A stretch of 64,000 nt of DNA from Betaproteobacteria bacterium. GTDB taxonomy: Bacteria; Pseudomonadota; Gammaproteobacteria; Burkholderiales; Casimicrobiaceae. The notes under the pieces were generated by a model. That model was not told the origin of the DNA. It did no database searches and saw only the letters and a program-made list of their open reading frames with translations. Of the stretch, positions 47,600 through 56,081 are shown piece by piece (the first letter of the stretch is position 1; each line of letters opens with the position of its first letter). The stretch is taken from the NCBI GenBank assembly GCA_016704895.1, contig JADIZG010000002.1, forward strand, positions 93,490-157,489. The letters are read 5' to 3'. The position numbers and the translations under genes were made by a program.

Positions 47600-48334
47600 A
47601 TGGCCGGCGACGCCGCGACGCCGCTCCTCGCGCTCGAGCGCCTCGAGGTCGCCTACGGCGGCATCCAGGCCGTCAGGGGCATCGATCTCTTCGTGGGCAA
47701 GGGCGAGCTCGTCTGCCTGATCGGCGCGAACGGCGCGGGCAAGACGACGACGCTGAAGGGCATCACCGGACTGCAGCCGGTGTCCGGCGGCACGGTCCGC
47801 TACGAGGGCGAGGACGTGACCGGCGCGCCAGCCTTCCAGCTCGTCCGCCGCGGCCTCGCGATGGTGCCCGAGGGGCGCGGCGTGTTCGGCGGGCTCACGA
47901 TCGAGGAGAACCTCGCGATGGGCGCGTACACGCGCAAGGACCGCGACGGCATCCGGGCCGACATCGAGCGCGTGTTCGCGCTGTTCCCGCGCCTGAAGGA
48001 GCGCCGCCGGCAGACCGCCGGCACGCTGTCCGGCGGCGAGCAGCAGATGCTCGCGATCGGCCGCGCGATGATGTCGCGCCCGCGCCTGCTGCTGCTCGAC
48101 GAGCCGTCGATGGGCCTCGCGCCGCTGATGGTGCAGAAGGTGTTCGAGACCATCCTGGCGGTGAGCGGCGAGGGCGTGACGATCCTGCTGATCGAGCAGA
48201 ACGCGAAGCTCGCGCTCGAGGTCTCGCACCGCGGCTACGTGATGGAGTCCGGCGAGGTCACGCTCGCCGGCGACGCGAAGGAGCTGCTGCACGACCCGAA
48301 GATCCGTGCAGCCTACCTCGGCGTCGGCGCTTAG
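47600..48334 (+). CDS. livF: Branched-chain amino acid ABC transporter ATP-binding protein LivF
   Basis: Second ATPase subunit. 244 residues: Walker A GANGAGKTTTLK, Q-loop MVPEGRGVFGGLTIEENL, signature LSGGEQQMLAIGRAM, Walker B LLLLDEPSMGLAP, H-loop EQNAKLALE. Four bases after livG. The hairpin repeat element follows the stop at once. Confidence 0.95.
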   Translation: MAGDAATPLLALERLEVAYGGIQAVRGIDLFVGKGELVCLIGANGAGKTTTLKGITGLQPVSGGTVRYEGEDVTGAPAFQLVRRGLAMVPEGRGVFGGLTIEENLAMGAYTRKDRDGIRADIERVFALFPRLKERRRQTAGTLSGGEQQMLAIGRAMMSRPRLLLLDEPSMGLAPLMVQKVFETILAVSGEGVTILLIEQNAKLALEVSHRGYVMESGEVTLAGDAKELLHDPKIRAAYLGVGA

Positions 48335-48380
48335 GGTGGTCCCCCCGAAGCTCGCTTCGCGAGCCTCCCCCCAGGGGGCC
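48335..48380 (+). repeat. G+C-rich hairpin repeat downstream of livF
   Basis: Six bases after the livF stop, CCCCCC-GAAGCTCGC-TTC-GCGAGCCTC-CCCCCC: the same hairpin core as after pilM, in the sense orientation of livF. The loop is TTC instead of TGC or TAC; the stem is unchanged. It continues as ccagggggccctgcgacctcgg. Confidence 0.7.
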
Positions 48381-48417
48381 CTGCGACCTCGGGGCGGCGG
48401 GGGTCGCCAAGCTTCGC

Positions 48418-49116
48418 GTGAGGCCGGCCGATCCAAAGGCGGACGCGATCGCGTCGGTGCCGGCGTCGCGCGCACTCGTCTGGTACGGCGACGCGATGCG
48501 CCTGTGGAAGCGCGGCCCAGTGACGCTCTCGATGCTCGCCGTGCTGACCGTGCTCGCGCAGGTCGCGTTCGAGCTCGTGCCGGACGTCGGACCGCTGGCC
48601 GCGAAGATCGTGGTTCCGCTCATCGCTTGCGGGATGCTCTACGGCGCCGCGGCGGCCGAGGCGGGCGCACGACCGCGCCTCGCGCACGTGTTCTCCGCGT
48701 TCCGCGCGAGCGCCGCGGCGATCGGCGCGATCGTGGTGTCGTCGGGACTCACCTTCGCCGCCGAGTGGTTCGCGGCCGACGCGCTCGCCGGCGTCAACCT
48801 GCTGAGGCCGACGGCGACGCCCGCCGACATCGACTCGATGACGGTGCTGGCGATCTACGCGGCCGGCATCGTGGTGTCGCTGCCGATGTCGTTCGTGCCG
48901 CTCGCGGCGCTGTTCGACGACGCGGGGTTCGTCGGCTCGTTCACGGTTTCGGTCGCCGCGTTCGCGCGCAACCCGGGCGCGTTCCTTCTCTACGGCGCGA
49001 TCGCGTTCGCGCTCCTCGCGGTCGGCCTCCTGACGATGGGCCTCGGGCTGGTGATCGCGCTGCCGCTGATCGCCTGCGCGACCTTCGTCGCCTGGCGCGA
49101 CCTCTGCACGCGCTGA
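48418..49116 (+). CDS. Inner-membrane protein of the BPSS1780 family
   Basis: 232 residues with about five membrane segments: VTLSMLAVLTVLAQVAFEL, IVVPLIACGMLYGAAAAE, AIGAIVVSSGLTFAAEWF, VLAIYAAGIVVSLPMSFVPL, FLLYGAIAFALLAVGLLTMGLGL. The pattern WYGDAMRLWKRGPVTL before the first segment is the family signature. Function unknown; relatives are widespread in Betaproteobacteria. The start is GTG at 48418; a later GTG in frame would also fit, since the first 20 residues are not conserved. The hairpin repeat separates it from livF. Confidence 0.8.
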   Translation: MRPADPKADAIASVPASRALVWYGDAMRLWKRGPVTLSMLAVLTVLAQVAFELVPDVGPLAAKIVVPLIACGMLYGAAAAEAGARPRLAHVFSAFRASAAAIGAIVVSSGLTFAAEWFAADALAGVNLLRPTATPADIDSMTVLAIYAAGIVVSLPMSFVPLAALFDDAGFVGSFTVSVAAFARNPGAFLLYGAIAFALLAVGLLTMGLGLVIALPLIACATFVAWRDLCTR

Positions 49117-49204
49117 CGCATCCGGCATCGCGGCGACCGGAGGACAGCTCCGGCCGCGCCGTGCGCCACGGGGCGTCGGCCAACGAAGCTCCCGTCCGGA
49201 GGCG

Positions 49205-49483
49205 TCACGCGGTCGCGGTTCGATCGAATCCGCGCACCGCGGCGTCGACCTCGACCTCCTCGACGTCCAGCCGATCCACGCGCGCGAGCCGCGGCCCGCG
49301 CCGCGCCCAGCTCACCGCGCGAGCGACCGCCTCGTCGCTGCCCTGAACCCACGCCTCGACGCTCCCGTCGCGGCGGTTGCGCACCCAGCCGTCGGCGCCG
49401 GCGAGGATCGCGGCATCGACCAGCGCATCGCGAAACCCCACGCCCTGCACGCGTCCATGGGCGCGGAGGCGGCGCGCAATCAC
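49205..49483 (-). CDS. Acylphosphatase
   Basis: 92-residue enzyme that hydrolyses carboxyl-phosphate bonds, such as acetyl phosphate. Both catalytic residues are present: the arginine in GRVQGVGFRDAL and the asparagine in GWVRNRRDGSVEAW. Start GTG at 49483, overlapping the nudF stop by four bases (GTGA). It is the last gene of the pepP-to-acyP minus-strand series. Confidence 0.92.
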   Translation of the reverse strand: MIARRLRAHGRVQGVGFRDALVDAAILAGADGWVRNRRDGSVEAWVQGSDEAVARAVSWARRGPRLARVDRLDVEEVEVDAAVRGFDRTATA

Positions 49484-50046
49484 GCGACCCCGCCGTTGCG
49501 CTCGAGGAAGAGCAGCGCCGCGACCGTCTTCGCGTCCGTGATCTCGCCGCGGTCGAGCGCCGCGAGGAGCTCCGCGCCGCTCATCGCGAGGACGTCGAGG
49601 TGCTCGTCGTCGTCGAGCCTGCTGCCGACGTGCACGAGTCCATCGGCGCGCCACAGCTCGATCGCCTCGTCCGAGTACCCGATGCACGGGTGGATGACGC
49701 CGAGCCGCGACCAGGTCGACGCGTCGTAGCCCGCCTCCTCGGCGAGCTCGCGCCTGCCCGTCTCGAGCGCCGATTCGCCCGGATCGCGCTTGCCCGCGGG
49801 GAACTCGAGGAACACCCGTCCCACCGGATAGTGGAACTGGCGCTCGACGATCCAGCGACCGTCGGGCAGCCGCGGCGCGATCAGCACCGCTCCGGGATGC
49901 ACGATGTATTCGCGCCCCGCCGTCCGGCCCGAAGGCAGGCGCACCGTATCGCGGCGCACGTGCAGCAGGCGGCCGTCGAAGACGCGCTCCGAGTCGAGCT
50001 TCGTCTCGACCAGATGGCTGTCGTCGGGAGAGGGGGTGTCGCTCAT
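49480..50046 (-). CDS. nudF: ADP-ribose pyrophosphatase (Nudix)
   Basis: 188 residues. The Nudix box is complete, GKRDPGESALETGRRELAEEAGY (G-x5-E-x7-REUxEExGU, shown in core). N-terminal domain SERVFDGRLLHVRRDTVRLP is that of ADP-ribose pyrophosphatases. Hydrolyses ADP-ribose to AMP and ribose-5-phosphate by family. Translationally coupled to the acylphosphatase; 49 bases from hemF. Confidence 0.93.
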   Translation of the reverse strand: MSDTPSPDDSHLVETKLDSERVFDGRLLHVRRDTVRLPSGRTAGREYIVHPGAVLIAPRLPDGRWIVERQFHYPVGRVFLEFPAGKRDPGESALETGRRELAEEAGYDASTWSRLGVIHPCIGYSDEAIELWRADGLVHVGSRLDDDEHLDVLAMSGAELLAALDRGEITDAKTVAALLFLERNGGVA

Positions 50047-50095
50047 GCGGGAAGCTCCCGGACGCGCCGCGGCACGGTCGATCGCCGTTGCGTGC

Positions 50096-51022
50096 TCATG
50101 CGTCCACCGCCCCGTCCGCCCAGTCGCGCGGAACGAGATAGCGATCGTAGAGCCTCGCTTCCGGCGTGCCCGGCGCGGGACGCCAGTCGTAGCGCCATTT
50201 CACGACCGGCGGCAGCGAAATCAGGATCGCCTCGGTGCGGCCGTTGCTCTGCAGGCCGAACAGCGTCCCGCGGTCCCAGACGAGGTTGAACTCGACGTAG
50301 CGCCCGCGGCGGTAGGCCTGGAAGTCGCGCTCGCGCTCGCCGTACGCGAGGTCCTTGCGCCGCTCGAGGATCGGCGCGTACGCGCGGACGAACGCGTCTC
50401 CGACGGAACGCACGATCGCGAACGACCGGTCGAATCCGCCTTCGGAGAGATCGTCGAAGAACACGCCGCCGACGCCGCGCGGCTCGCGCCGGTGCTTCAG
50501 GTAGAAATAGTCGTCGCACGCCTTCTTCCAGCGCGGATGCAGGTCGGCGCCGAACGGCGCGACCGCGTCGCGGCAGATGCGGTGGAAGTGGACCGCGTCC
50601 TCGTCGTAGCCGTAGTACGGCGTCAGGTCCATGCCCCCGCCGAACCACCACGCCGGATCGGCGCCCTCGCGCGTCGCGACGAACATGCGCACGTTCATGT
50701 GCGCGGTCGGCGCGTGCGGGTTGCGCGGATGCAGGACGAGCGACACGCCCATCGCCTGCCACGCGCGTCCCGCGAGGTCGGGACGATGCGCGGTGGCGGA
50801 CGACGGCAGCGCCGTGCCGCGGACCTCGGAGAAGTTCACGCCCCCGCGCTCGAGCACGTTGCCTTCCTCGATCAGGCGGGAGACGCCCCCGCCGCCTTCC
50901 GGACGGTCCCATGCATCGCGCCGGAACGATCCGCCGTCGATCGCTTCGAGGCGCGCGACGATCCGGTCCTGCAATCCGGTCAGGTAATCGCGGACGGCGG
51001 CGACGTCGACGAGGTTGGTCAA
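50096..51022 (-). CDS. hemF: Coproporphyrinogen III oxidase, aerobic
   Basis: Oxygen-dependent oxidative decarboxylation of coproporphyrinogen III in haem synthesis. 308 residues: RDAWDRPEGGGGVSRLIEEGNVLERGGVNFSEVRG, the AHMNVRMFVA strand, WWFGGGMDLTPYYGYDED, KKACDDYFYLKHRREPRGVGGVFFDDL (cores shown) and YVEFNLVWDRGTLFGLQSNGRTEAILIS. The start is TTG at 51022 (MTNLVDVAAVRDYL), since no ATG fits. Its first bases touch the ggggtcag inverted repeat, and no Shine-Dalgarno is seen. With hemE and hemB it is the third haem gene of the window. Confidence 0.95.
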   Translation of the reverse strand: MTNLVDVAAVRDYLTGLQDRIVARLEAIDGGSFRRDAWDRPEGGGGVSRLIEEGNVLERGGVNFSEVRGTALPSSATAHRPDLAGRAWQAMGVSLVLHPRNPHAPTAHMNVRMFVATREGADPAWWFGGGMDLTPYYGYDEDAVHFHRICRDAVAPFGADLHPRWKKACDDYFYLKHRREPRGVGGVFFDDLSEGGFDRSFAIVRSVGDAFVRAYAPILERRKDLAYGERERDFQAYRRGRYVEFNLVWDRGTLFGLQSNGRTEAILISLPPVVKWRYDWRPAPGTPEARLYDRYLVPRDWADGAVDA

Positions 51023-51023
51023 A

Positions 51024-51097
51024 GGGGTCAGGCTCGATGTTGGGGGCGCAGGGGTCTGCGACGAGGGGCGCGAGCCGCGGGAATCGAGCCTGACCCC
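51024..51097. repeat. ggggtcag-type inverted repeat between purD and hemF
   Basis: Arms ggggtcaggctcgat (51024-51038) and atcgagcctgacccc (51083-51097) are perfect complements of 15 bases with a 44-base loop containing ggggtctgcgacgagggg-like sequence. It shares ggggtcag with the element at 19360-19451. It begins two bases before hemF and ends 12 bases before the purD stop. Confidence 0.75.
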
Positions 51098-51109
51098 GCT
51101 CGGCGCCGC

Positions 51110-52393
51110 CTAGCGGCGCGCGACGGCGCGGTGGCCGATGTCGGTGCGGAACTGCATGCCCTCGAACCGGATCTCGGCGATCGCGGCGTACGCGGCGCGC
51201 TGCGCCAGCTTCACGGAATCGCCCAGGGCGGTCACGCACAGCACGCGTCCGCCGCTCGTGACGACCTGCCCGCCCTCCAGCGCAGTGCCCGCGTGGAACA
51301 CCGCGACGCCCGGATGGCGCGCCGCGTCGATCCGATCGAGGCCCGTGATCGGGTCGCCGCGGCGCGGCGACTCGGGATAGCCCGCGGCCGCGAGCACGAC
51401 GCCGAGCGCCGCGCGCCTGTCCCACTCCGCCTCGGCGCGGTCGAGCGTGCCGCGCGCGGCGTGCTCGGCGAGGTCGACGAGGTCGCTCTTGAGACGCACC
51501 ACGATCGGCTGCGTCTCGGGGTCGCCGAGACGGCAGTTGAACTCGAGCACGCGCGGCGTGCCCGCGGCGTCGATCATCACGCCCGCGTAGAGGAACCCCG
51601 TGTAGGGAATGCCGTCGGCGGCCATGCCCTCCACCGTCGGCATGATCACCTCGCGCATGATGCGCGCGTGCAGCGCGGGCGTGACGACGGGCGCGGGCGA
51701 GTAGGCGCCCATGCCGCCCGTGTTGGGGCCGGTGTCGCCGTCGGCGAGGCGCTTGTGGTCCTGCGACGAGGCGAGCGGCAGCACGTTGCGTCCGTCGACG
51801 AGCACGATGAAGCTCGCCTCCTCGCCCGCGAGGAAGTCCTCGACGACGACGCGTGCGCCCGCCTCGCCCATCGAATGGCCGACGAGCATCGCGTCGATCG
51901 CGTCCGTCGCCTCGGCGACCGTCGTCGCGACGACGACGCCCTTGCCCGCGGCGAGGCCGTCCGCCTTGACGACGATCGGCGCGCCGCGCGCGGCGACGTA
52001 AGCCTTCGCCTCGCCGGCGTCGGTGAACGTCCGGTACGCGGCGGTCGGGATGCCGTGGCGCGCCATGAACGCCTTCGCGTAGTCCTTCGACGCCTCGAGC
52101 TGCGCGGCGGCGCGCGTCGGGCCGACGATCGCGAGGCCGGCCTCGCGGAACGCGTCGACGACGCCGGCGGCCAGCGGCGCTTCGGGGCCGACGATCGTGA
52201 GCCCGACGTCGTTCTCGCGCGCGAACGCGACCAGCCCGGGAATCGAGGTGACCGCGACGTTCGTGACGCCCGGCTCGCGCGCGGTGCCGGCGTTGCCCGG
52301 CGCGACGAACACGCGCGCCGCGCGCGGCGACGACGCGAGCTTCCACGCGATCGCGTGCTCGCGACCACCACCGCCGATGACGAGTACGTTCAC
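51110..52393 (-). CDS. purD: Phosphoribosylamine-glycine ligase
   Basis: GAR synthetase, second step of purine synthesis. 427 residues, ATP-grasp fold: MNVLVIGGGGREHAIAWKLA, LTIVGPEAPLAAGVVDAFRE, LEASKDYAKAFM, PIVVKADGLAAGKGVVVA, VVEDFLAGEEASFIVLVDG, DHKRLADGDTGPNTGGMGAY, LEFNCRLGDPETQ. Ten bases after pagP in the same direction; purH lies upstream of pagP. Confidence 0.96.
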   Translation of the reverse strand: MNVLVIGGGGREHAIAWKLASSPRAARVFVAPGNAGTAREPGVTNVAVTSIPGLVAFARENDVGLTIVGPEAPLAAGVVDAFREAGLAIVGPTRAAAQLEASKDYAKAFMARHGIPTAAYRTFTDAGEAKAYVAARGAPIVVKADGLAAGKGVVVATTVAEATDAIDAMLVGHSMGEAGARVVVEDFLAGEEASFIVLVDGRNVLPLASSQDHKRLADGDTGPNTGGMGAYSPAPVVTPALHARIMREVIMPTVEGMAADGIPYTGFLYAGVMIDAAGTPRVLEFNCRLGDPETQPIVVRLKSDLVDLAEHAARGTLDRAEAEWDRRAALGVVLAAAGYPESPRRGDPITGLDRIDAARHPGVAVFHAGTALEGGQVVTSGGRVLCVTALGDSVKLAQRAAYAAIAEIRFEGMQFRTDIGHRAVARR

Positions 52394-52403
52394 GCGCGGA
52401 GCG

Positions 52404-53039
52404 TCAGAACTGGATGCGGCCGAAGAGGTAGCCGACGTTGCCGTGGTTCACACCGCCATTGAGCTTCGGGATGAACGTGCCCATGAGCTCCGCCGGGCCG
52501 AGCTTCAGGCTCGCGATCGGCAGGATCGCGGGAAACGGGACGTTGTTGAGGATGTCGGATCGCGACATCAGGAACGCCGTGTAGCCCAGACCGACCGCGA
52601 AGTCGGATCGCTCAGGCCAGTAGGTCGTCCACGCCCAGCCGGCCATCACCGTCCAGTCGTAGTGCGAGTCCTTGAACGCCATCGTGTACCACGAATAGTG
52701 GTCGCCCTTGTCATCGCTGCGACCGAACCCGAAGCCACCTCCCCAGGACTCCGAGTTGAACGACTCGAGCTTGTCGTCGTCGTAGGTGCTCGGATCGTGC
52801 CACGTGTAGCCGGAGAGCATCACGAGCGGCCGGCCCCGGGTCCATGCCGCGCCCAGGTTCGTGCACTGCGACTTGAACCATCCGCTCATCTCGCCGCAGT
52901 CGATCGTCGGCAGCCACGCGGGGTCCGCCCGCCTCACCTCGTCCTTGCCCTTCGTCTCGTCGGCCGCCAGGACCGCGGTCGACACCGACAGGAGCGCTGC
53001 GGCGGCCACCGTCCGGATGAGTGCTTGCCAGCGATGCAT
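52404..53039 (-). CDS. pagP: Lipid A palmitoyltransferase PagP
   Basis: Outer-membrane beta-barrel enzyme that moves palmitate from phospholipid to lipid A. 211 residues: signal peptide (MHRWQALIRTVAAAALLSVSTAVLAA), then a barrel of about 150 residues ending in Phe (GRIQF). Catalytic residues fit E. coli PagP spacing: His81 in YTWHDPSTY and Asp124-Ser125 in AFKDSHYDW, 43 apart as in H33/D76/S77. SESWGGGFGFGR is conserved. It sits in a purine operon, an unusual place; the gene is 22 bases after purH and 10 before purD. The ~30 residues between signal and barrel are longer than in enterobacteria, with one Cys pair (CGEM..CTNL). Confidence 0.9.
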   Translation of the reverse strand: MHRWQALIRTVAAAALLSVSTAVLAADETKGKDEVRRADPAWLPTIDCGEMSGWFKSQCTNLGAAWTRGRPLVMLSGYTWHDPSTYDDDKLESFNSESWGGGFGFGRSDDKGDHYSWYTMAFKDSHYDWTVMAGWAWTTYWPERSDFAVGLGYTAFLMSRSDILNNVPFPAILPIASLKLGPAELMGTFIPKLNGGVNHGNVGYLFGRIQF

Positions 53040-53061
53040 GGTGTCGCTCCTGCGCGGATGC

Positions 53062-54636
53062 CTAGTGACGGAAATGGCGGATGCCGGTGAACACCATCGC
53101 GATGTCGCGCTCGTCCGCGGCGGCGATCACCTCGTCGTCGCGCACGCTGCCACCGGGCTGGATGACGGCCGCGGCGCCCTGGTCGGCGACGACGTCGAGG
53201 CCGTCGCGGAACGGGAAGAACGCGTCGGACGCGACGACCGAGCCGGCGAGATCGAGCTTCGCGTTCGCCGCCTTCGACGCGGCGATCCTCGTCGAGTCGA
53301 CGCGGCTCATCTGGCCCGCGCCGACCCCGAGCGTCATGCCGCCGCCGCAGTAGACGATCGCGTTCGACTTGACGAACTTCGCGACGCGCCACGCGAACAT
53401 CAGGTCGGCGAGCTGCGAGGGCGTCGGCGCCCTCTTCGTGACGACGCGCAGCTCCGACGACGCCACGTTGCGCGAGTCGCCGGTCTGCACGAGCAGGCCG
53501 CCGCCGACGCGCTTGAAGTCGAGCTGTCCCGTCGCGGCGCCCGCGGGCGGCAGCGGGATCTCGAGCACGCGCACGTTCTTCTTCTGGGCGACGACGGCGA
53601 GCGCGTCCGCCGTGTAGCCGGGCGCGATCAGCACCTCGACGAACTGCGCCGCGACCGCCTCGAGCGTCGCGGCGTCGACGGCGCGGTTGAACGCGATGAT
53701 CCCGCCGAACGCGCTCACCGGATCGGTCGAGAGCGCGCGCCGGTAGGCGTCGAGCGTCGAGGTCCCGATCGCGACGCCGCAGGGGTTCGCGTGCTTGACG
53801 ATCACGCACGCGGCCCCGTCGAACGACTTGACGCACTCCCAGGCGGCGTCCGAGTCGGCGATGTTGTTGTACGAGAGCTCCTTGCCCTGGAGCTGGCGGA
53901 ACGTCGCGATCGTCCCGGGCGCGGGGACCTCGTCGCGGTAGAACGCGGCGGACTGGTGCGGGTTCTCGCCGTAGCGCAGCGCCTGCGCCCGCTCGCCCGC
54001 GTAGCGGAACGACTGCGGGAAGGTCTCGGCCGTGCCGTCCGCCAAGCGCGCGGTGAGCCAGTTCGCGATCGCGCCGTCGTAGGCCGCCGTGTGCGCGAAC
54101 GCCTTCCGCGCGAGTGCGAACCGCGTCGCGTCCGACAGCGCGTTGCCGGCGCGCCCGAGCTCCGCGACGATCGACGCGTAGTCGGCCGGGTCGACGACGA
54201 CGCCGACGTGCGGCCAGTTCTTCGCCGCCGCGCGCACCATCGTCGGACCGCCGATGTCGATGTTCTCGATCGCGTCCTCGAGCGTGCAACCGGGCTTCGC
54301 GACGGTCTCGCGGAACGGGTAGAGGTTGACGACGACCAGTTCGATCGGCGGGATGCCGTGCGCGGCGATCGCGTCGACGTGCGCGGGCAGGTCGCGGCGC
54401 GCGAGGATGCCGCCGTGCACCTTCGGGTGCAGCGTCTTGACGCGGCCGTCGAGCATCTCGGGGAAGCCCGTGTAGGCGCCGACGTCGGTCACCGGCAGGC
54501 CGGCGTCCGCGATCGCCCTGGCGGTGCCGCCGGTGGACAGGAGCCGGATCCCCCGCGAGGCGAGGGAGCGCGCGAACTCGACGAGCCCGGTCTTGTCCGA
54601 GACCGACAGCAGCGCCTGGGTGACGGGCGCGGCCAT
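53062..54636 (-). CDS. purH: AICAR transformylase / IMP cyclohydrolase
   Basis: Last two steps of IMP synthesis, 10-formyl-THF transfer and ring closure. 524 residues: MGS-like IMP cyclohydrolase domain at the N-terminus (ALLSVSDKTGLVEFAR, LLSTGGTARAI, YTGFPEMLDGRVKTLHPKVHGGIL cores) and AICAR formyltransferase domain with LRYGENPHQSAAFY, the catalytic KHANPCGVA and SNAIVYC. ATG at 54636 shares one base with the fis stop (TGATG). Ends with VFTGIRHFRH. Confidence 0.96.
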   Translation of the reverse strand: MAAPVTQALLSVSDKTGLVEFARSLASRGIRLLSTGGTARAIADAGLPVTDVGAYTGFPEMLDGRVKTLHPKVHGGILARRDLPAHVDAIAAHGIPPIELVVVNLYPFRETVAKPGCTLEDAIENIDIGGPTMVRAAAKNWPHVGVVVDPADYASIVAELGRAGNALSDATRFALARKAFAHTAAYDGAIANWLTARLADGTAETFPQSFRYAGERAQALRYGENPHQSAAFYRDEVPAPGTIATFRQLQGKELSYNNIADSDAAWECVKSFDGAACVIVKHANPCGVAIGTSTLDAYRRALSTDPVSAFGGIIAFNRAVDAATLEAVAAQFVEVLIAPGYTADALAVVAQKKNVRVLEIPLPPAGAATGQLDFKRVGGGLLVQTGDSRNVASSELRVVTKRAPTPSQLADLMFAWRVAKFVKSNAIVYCGGGMTLGVGAGQMSRVDSTRIAASKAANAKLDLAGSVVASDAFFPFRDGLDVVADQGAAAVIQPGGSVRDDEVIAAADERDIAMVFTGIRHFRH

Positions 54637-54890
54637 CACAGGAGCCGGTACTTCGCGAGCTTGGCCCGCAGCGTGTTGCGGTTCATCCCGAGCATGTCGG
54701 CGGCGTGCGTCTGGTTCTGCGACGCGCGCTCCATGATCGACGCGAGCAGCGCGCGCTCGACGTGGCCGATCACCATCTCGTAGACGTTGTGCGCCGGCTC
54801 GCCGTCGAGCTTGCGGAAATACTCGTCGAGCGACTTCTCGACGCTGCGGCCGATCTCGTTGCTGCCGTTCAGGCGTACTTTTCTGTTCAC
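54636..54890 (-). CDS. fis: Fis family DNA-binding protein
   Basis: 84-residue nucleoid protein and transcription factor. The C-terminal helix-turn-helix is intact, ASQNQTHAADMLGMNRNTLRAKLAKY; the N-terminal part is the acidic/helical region YEMVIGHVERALLASIMER. Start GTG at 54890, coupled to dusB (GTGA overlap at 54887-54890). The dusB-fis pairing is conserved and this Fis is co-transcribed with purH, so its level follows growth. Confidence 0.95.
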   Translation of the reverse strand: MNRKVRLNGSNEIGRSVEKSLDEYFRKLDGEPAHNVYEMVIGHVERALLASIMERASQNQTHAADMLGMNRNTLRAKLAKYRLL

Positions 54891-55966
54891 GCGGCAAGGG
54901 CCTCCCCGACCCACGGCCTCGGTTGGGCGCGCGCGAGCTCCGCGCGGGTGTCGGCGGCGCCTTCGGCGGGCGCATTCGCCTCGATGATCCGCTCGCCGAT
55001 CGCGGCGAGCCGGTCGAAAAAGCCGTGGAGCGCCGCGAGCTGCGCGGCGGTCGACTCGCACGCGTTGAACGCCCGCCGGAACGCCTCGCCCCCGTCGAGC
55101 CCCTCGACGTACCAGCCCACGTGCTTGCGCGCGGTCCGCATGCCGGTCTCGGCGCCGTGGAACGCGTAGTGATCGTGAAGATGGGCGACGATGAGCCCGC
55201 GCACCTCCTCGACCGCCGGCGGCGGCAGGCGCTCGCCGGTCGCGAGGTAATGCGCGATCTCGCGGAAGATCCACGGGCGGCCCTGCGCGGCGCGCCCGAT
55301 CATCAGCCCGTCGGCGCCGGTCGCGTCGAGCACGGCCTTCGCGCGATCGGGCGAGTCGATGTCGCCGTTCGCGATCACCGGAATGCCGACCGCCCGCTTG
55401 ACCTGGGCGATCGTCGCGTACTCGACCGCGCCGGTGAACGCGCAGGCGCGCGTGCGTCCGTGGACGGAGAGCGCGGCGATGCCGGCCGCCTCGGCGATCC
55501 GCGCGACGCGCACGGCGTTGCGCTGCGCAGGCGCGGGACCGGTCCGGATCTTGAGCGTGACGGGCGCGTCGACCGCGCGCACGACCGCGTCGAGGATCGC
55601 CGCGACGCGCGTCTCGTCGGACAGCAGCGCCGATCCGGCCGCGACGTTGCAGACCTTCTTCGCCGGGCAGCCCATGTTGATGTCGATGATCTGCGCGCCG
55701 CGATCGACGTTGTAGCGCGCGGCGTCGGCCATCGTCGCCGGGTCCGCGCCCGCGATCTGCACCGCGATCGGCGCGACCTCGCCGTCGTGGTCGATGCGAC
55801 GCATCGACTTGGCGGTGCCTCGCAGCGCGGGATGGGACGCGACCATCTCCGACACCGCGTAGCCGGCGCCCAGCCGCTTGCAGAGCTGGCGGAACGGACG
55901 GTCGGTGACGCCCGCCATCGGAGCGACGGCGAGGTTGTTCGGCAGCGCGTAGGGACCGATGCGCAC
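54887..55966 (-). CDS. dusB: tRNA-dihydrouridine synthase B
   Basis: FMN-dependent reduction of uridine to dihydrouridine in tRNA D-loops. 359 residues: MAGVTDRPFRQLCKRLGA, INMGCPAKKVCNVAAGSALL (catalytic Cys), VTLKIRTGP, SVHGRTRACAFTG, VIANGDIDSPDRAK, GADGLMIGRAAQGRPWIF. ATG at 55966, about 32 bases below a TATAAT box. Upstream gene is ubiH at 115 bases. Confidence 0.95.
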   Translation of the reverse strand: MRIGPYALPNNLAVAPMAGVTDRPFRQLCKRLGAGYAVSEMVASHPALRGTAKSMRRIDHDGEVAPIAVQIAGADPATMADAARYNVDRGAQIIDINMGCPAKKVCNVAAGSALLSDETRVAAILDAVVRAVDAPVTLKIRTGPAPAQRNAVRVARIAEAAGIAALSVHGRTRACAFTGAVEYATIAQVKRAVGIPVIANGDIDSPDRAKAVLDATGADGLMIGRAAQGRPWIFREIAHYLATGERLPPPAVEEVRGLIVAHLHDHYAFHGAETGMRTARKHVGWYVEGLDGGEAFRRAFNACESTAAQLAALHGFFDRLAAIGERIIEANAPAEGAADTRAELARAQPRPWVGEALAA

Positions 55967-56004
55967 GGACGTTCGCGGGAAGTGCGGATTGCGAGGGGAC
56001 GCGG

Positions 56005-56010
56005 ATTATA
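56005..56010 (-). promoter_or_regulatory. -10 box for dusB-fis-purH
   Basis: TATAAT (six of six) on the minus strand at 56010-56005, giving a start near 55998 and a 32-base leader before dusB. The -35 region is G+C-only, so an activator or extended contacts may be needed. Such a site fits strong growth-rate control known for dusB-fis operons. Confidence 0.5.
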
Positions 56011-56081
56011 CCGGCTTTGCGCCGCGGCCGGGCGCCTCGCGGATGGACAAGACCGCGGCGAACGCACGTTCGCGGGACGCG

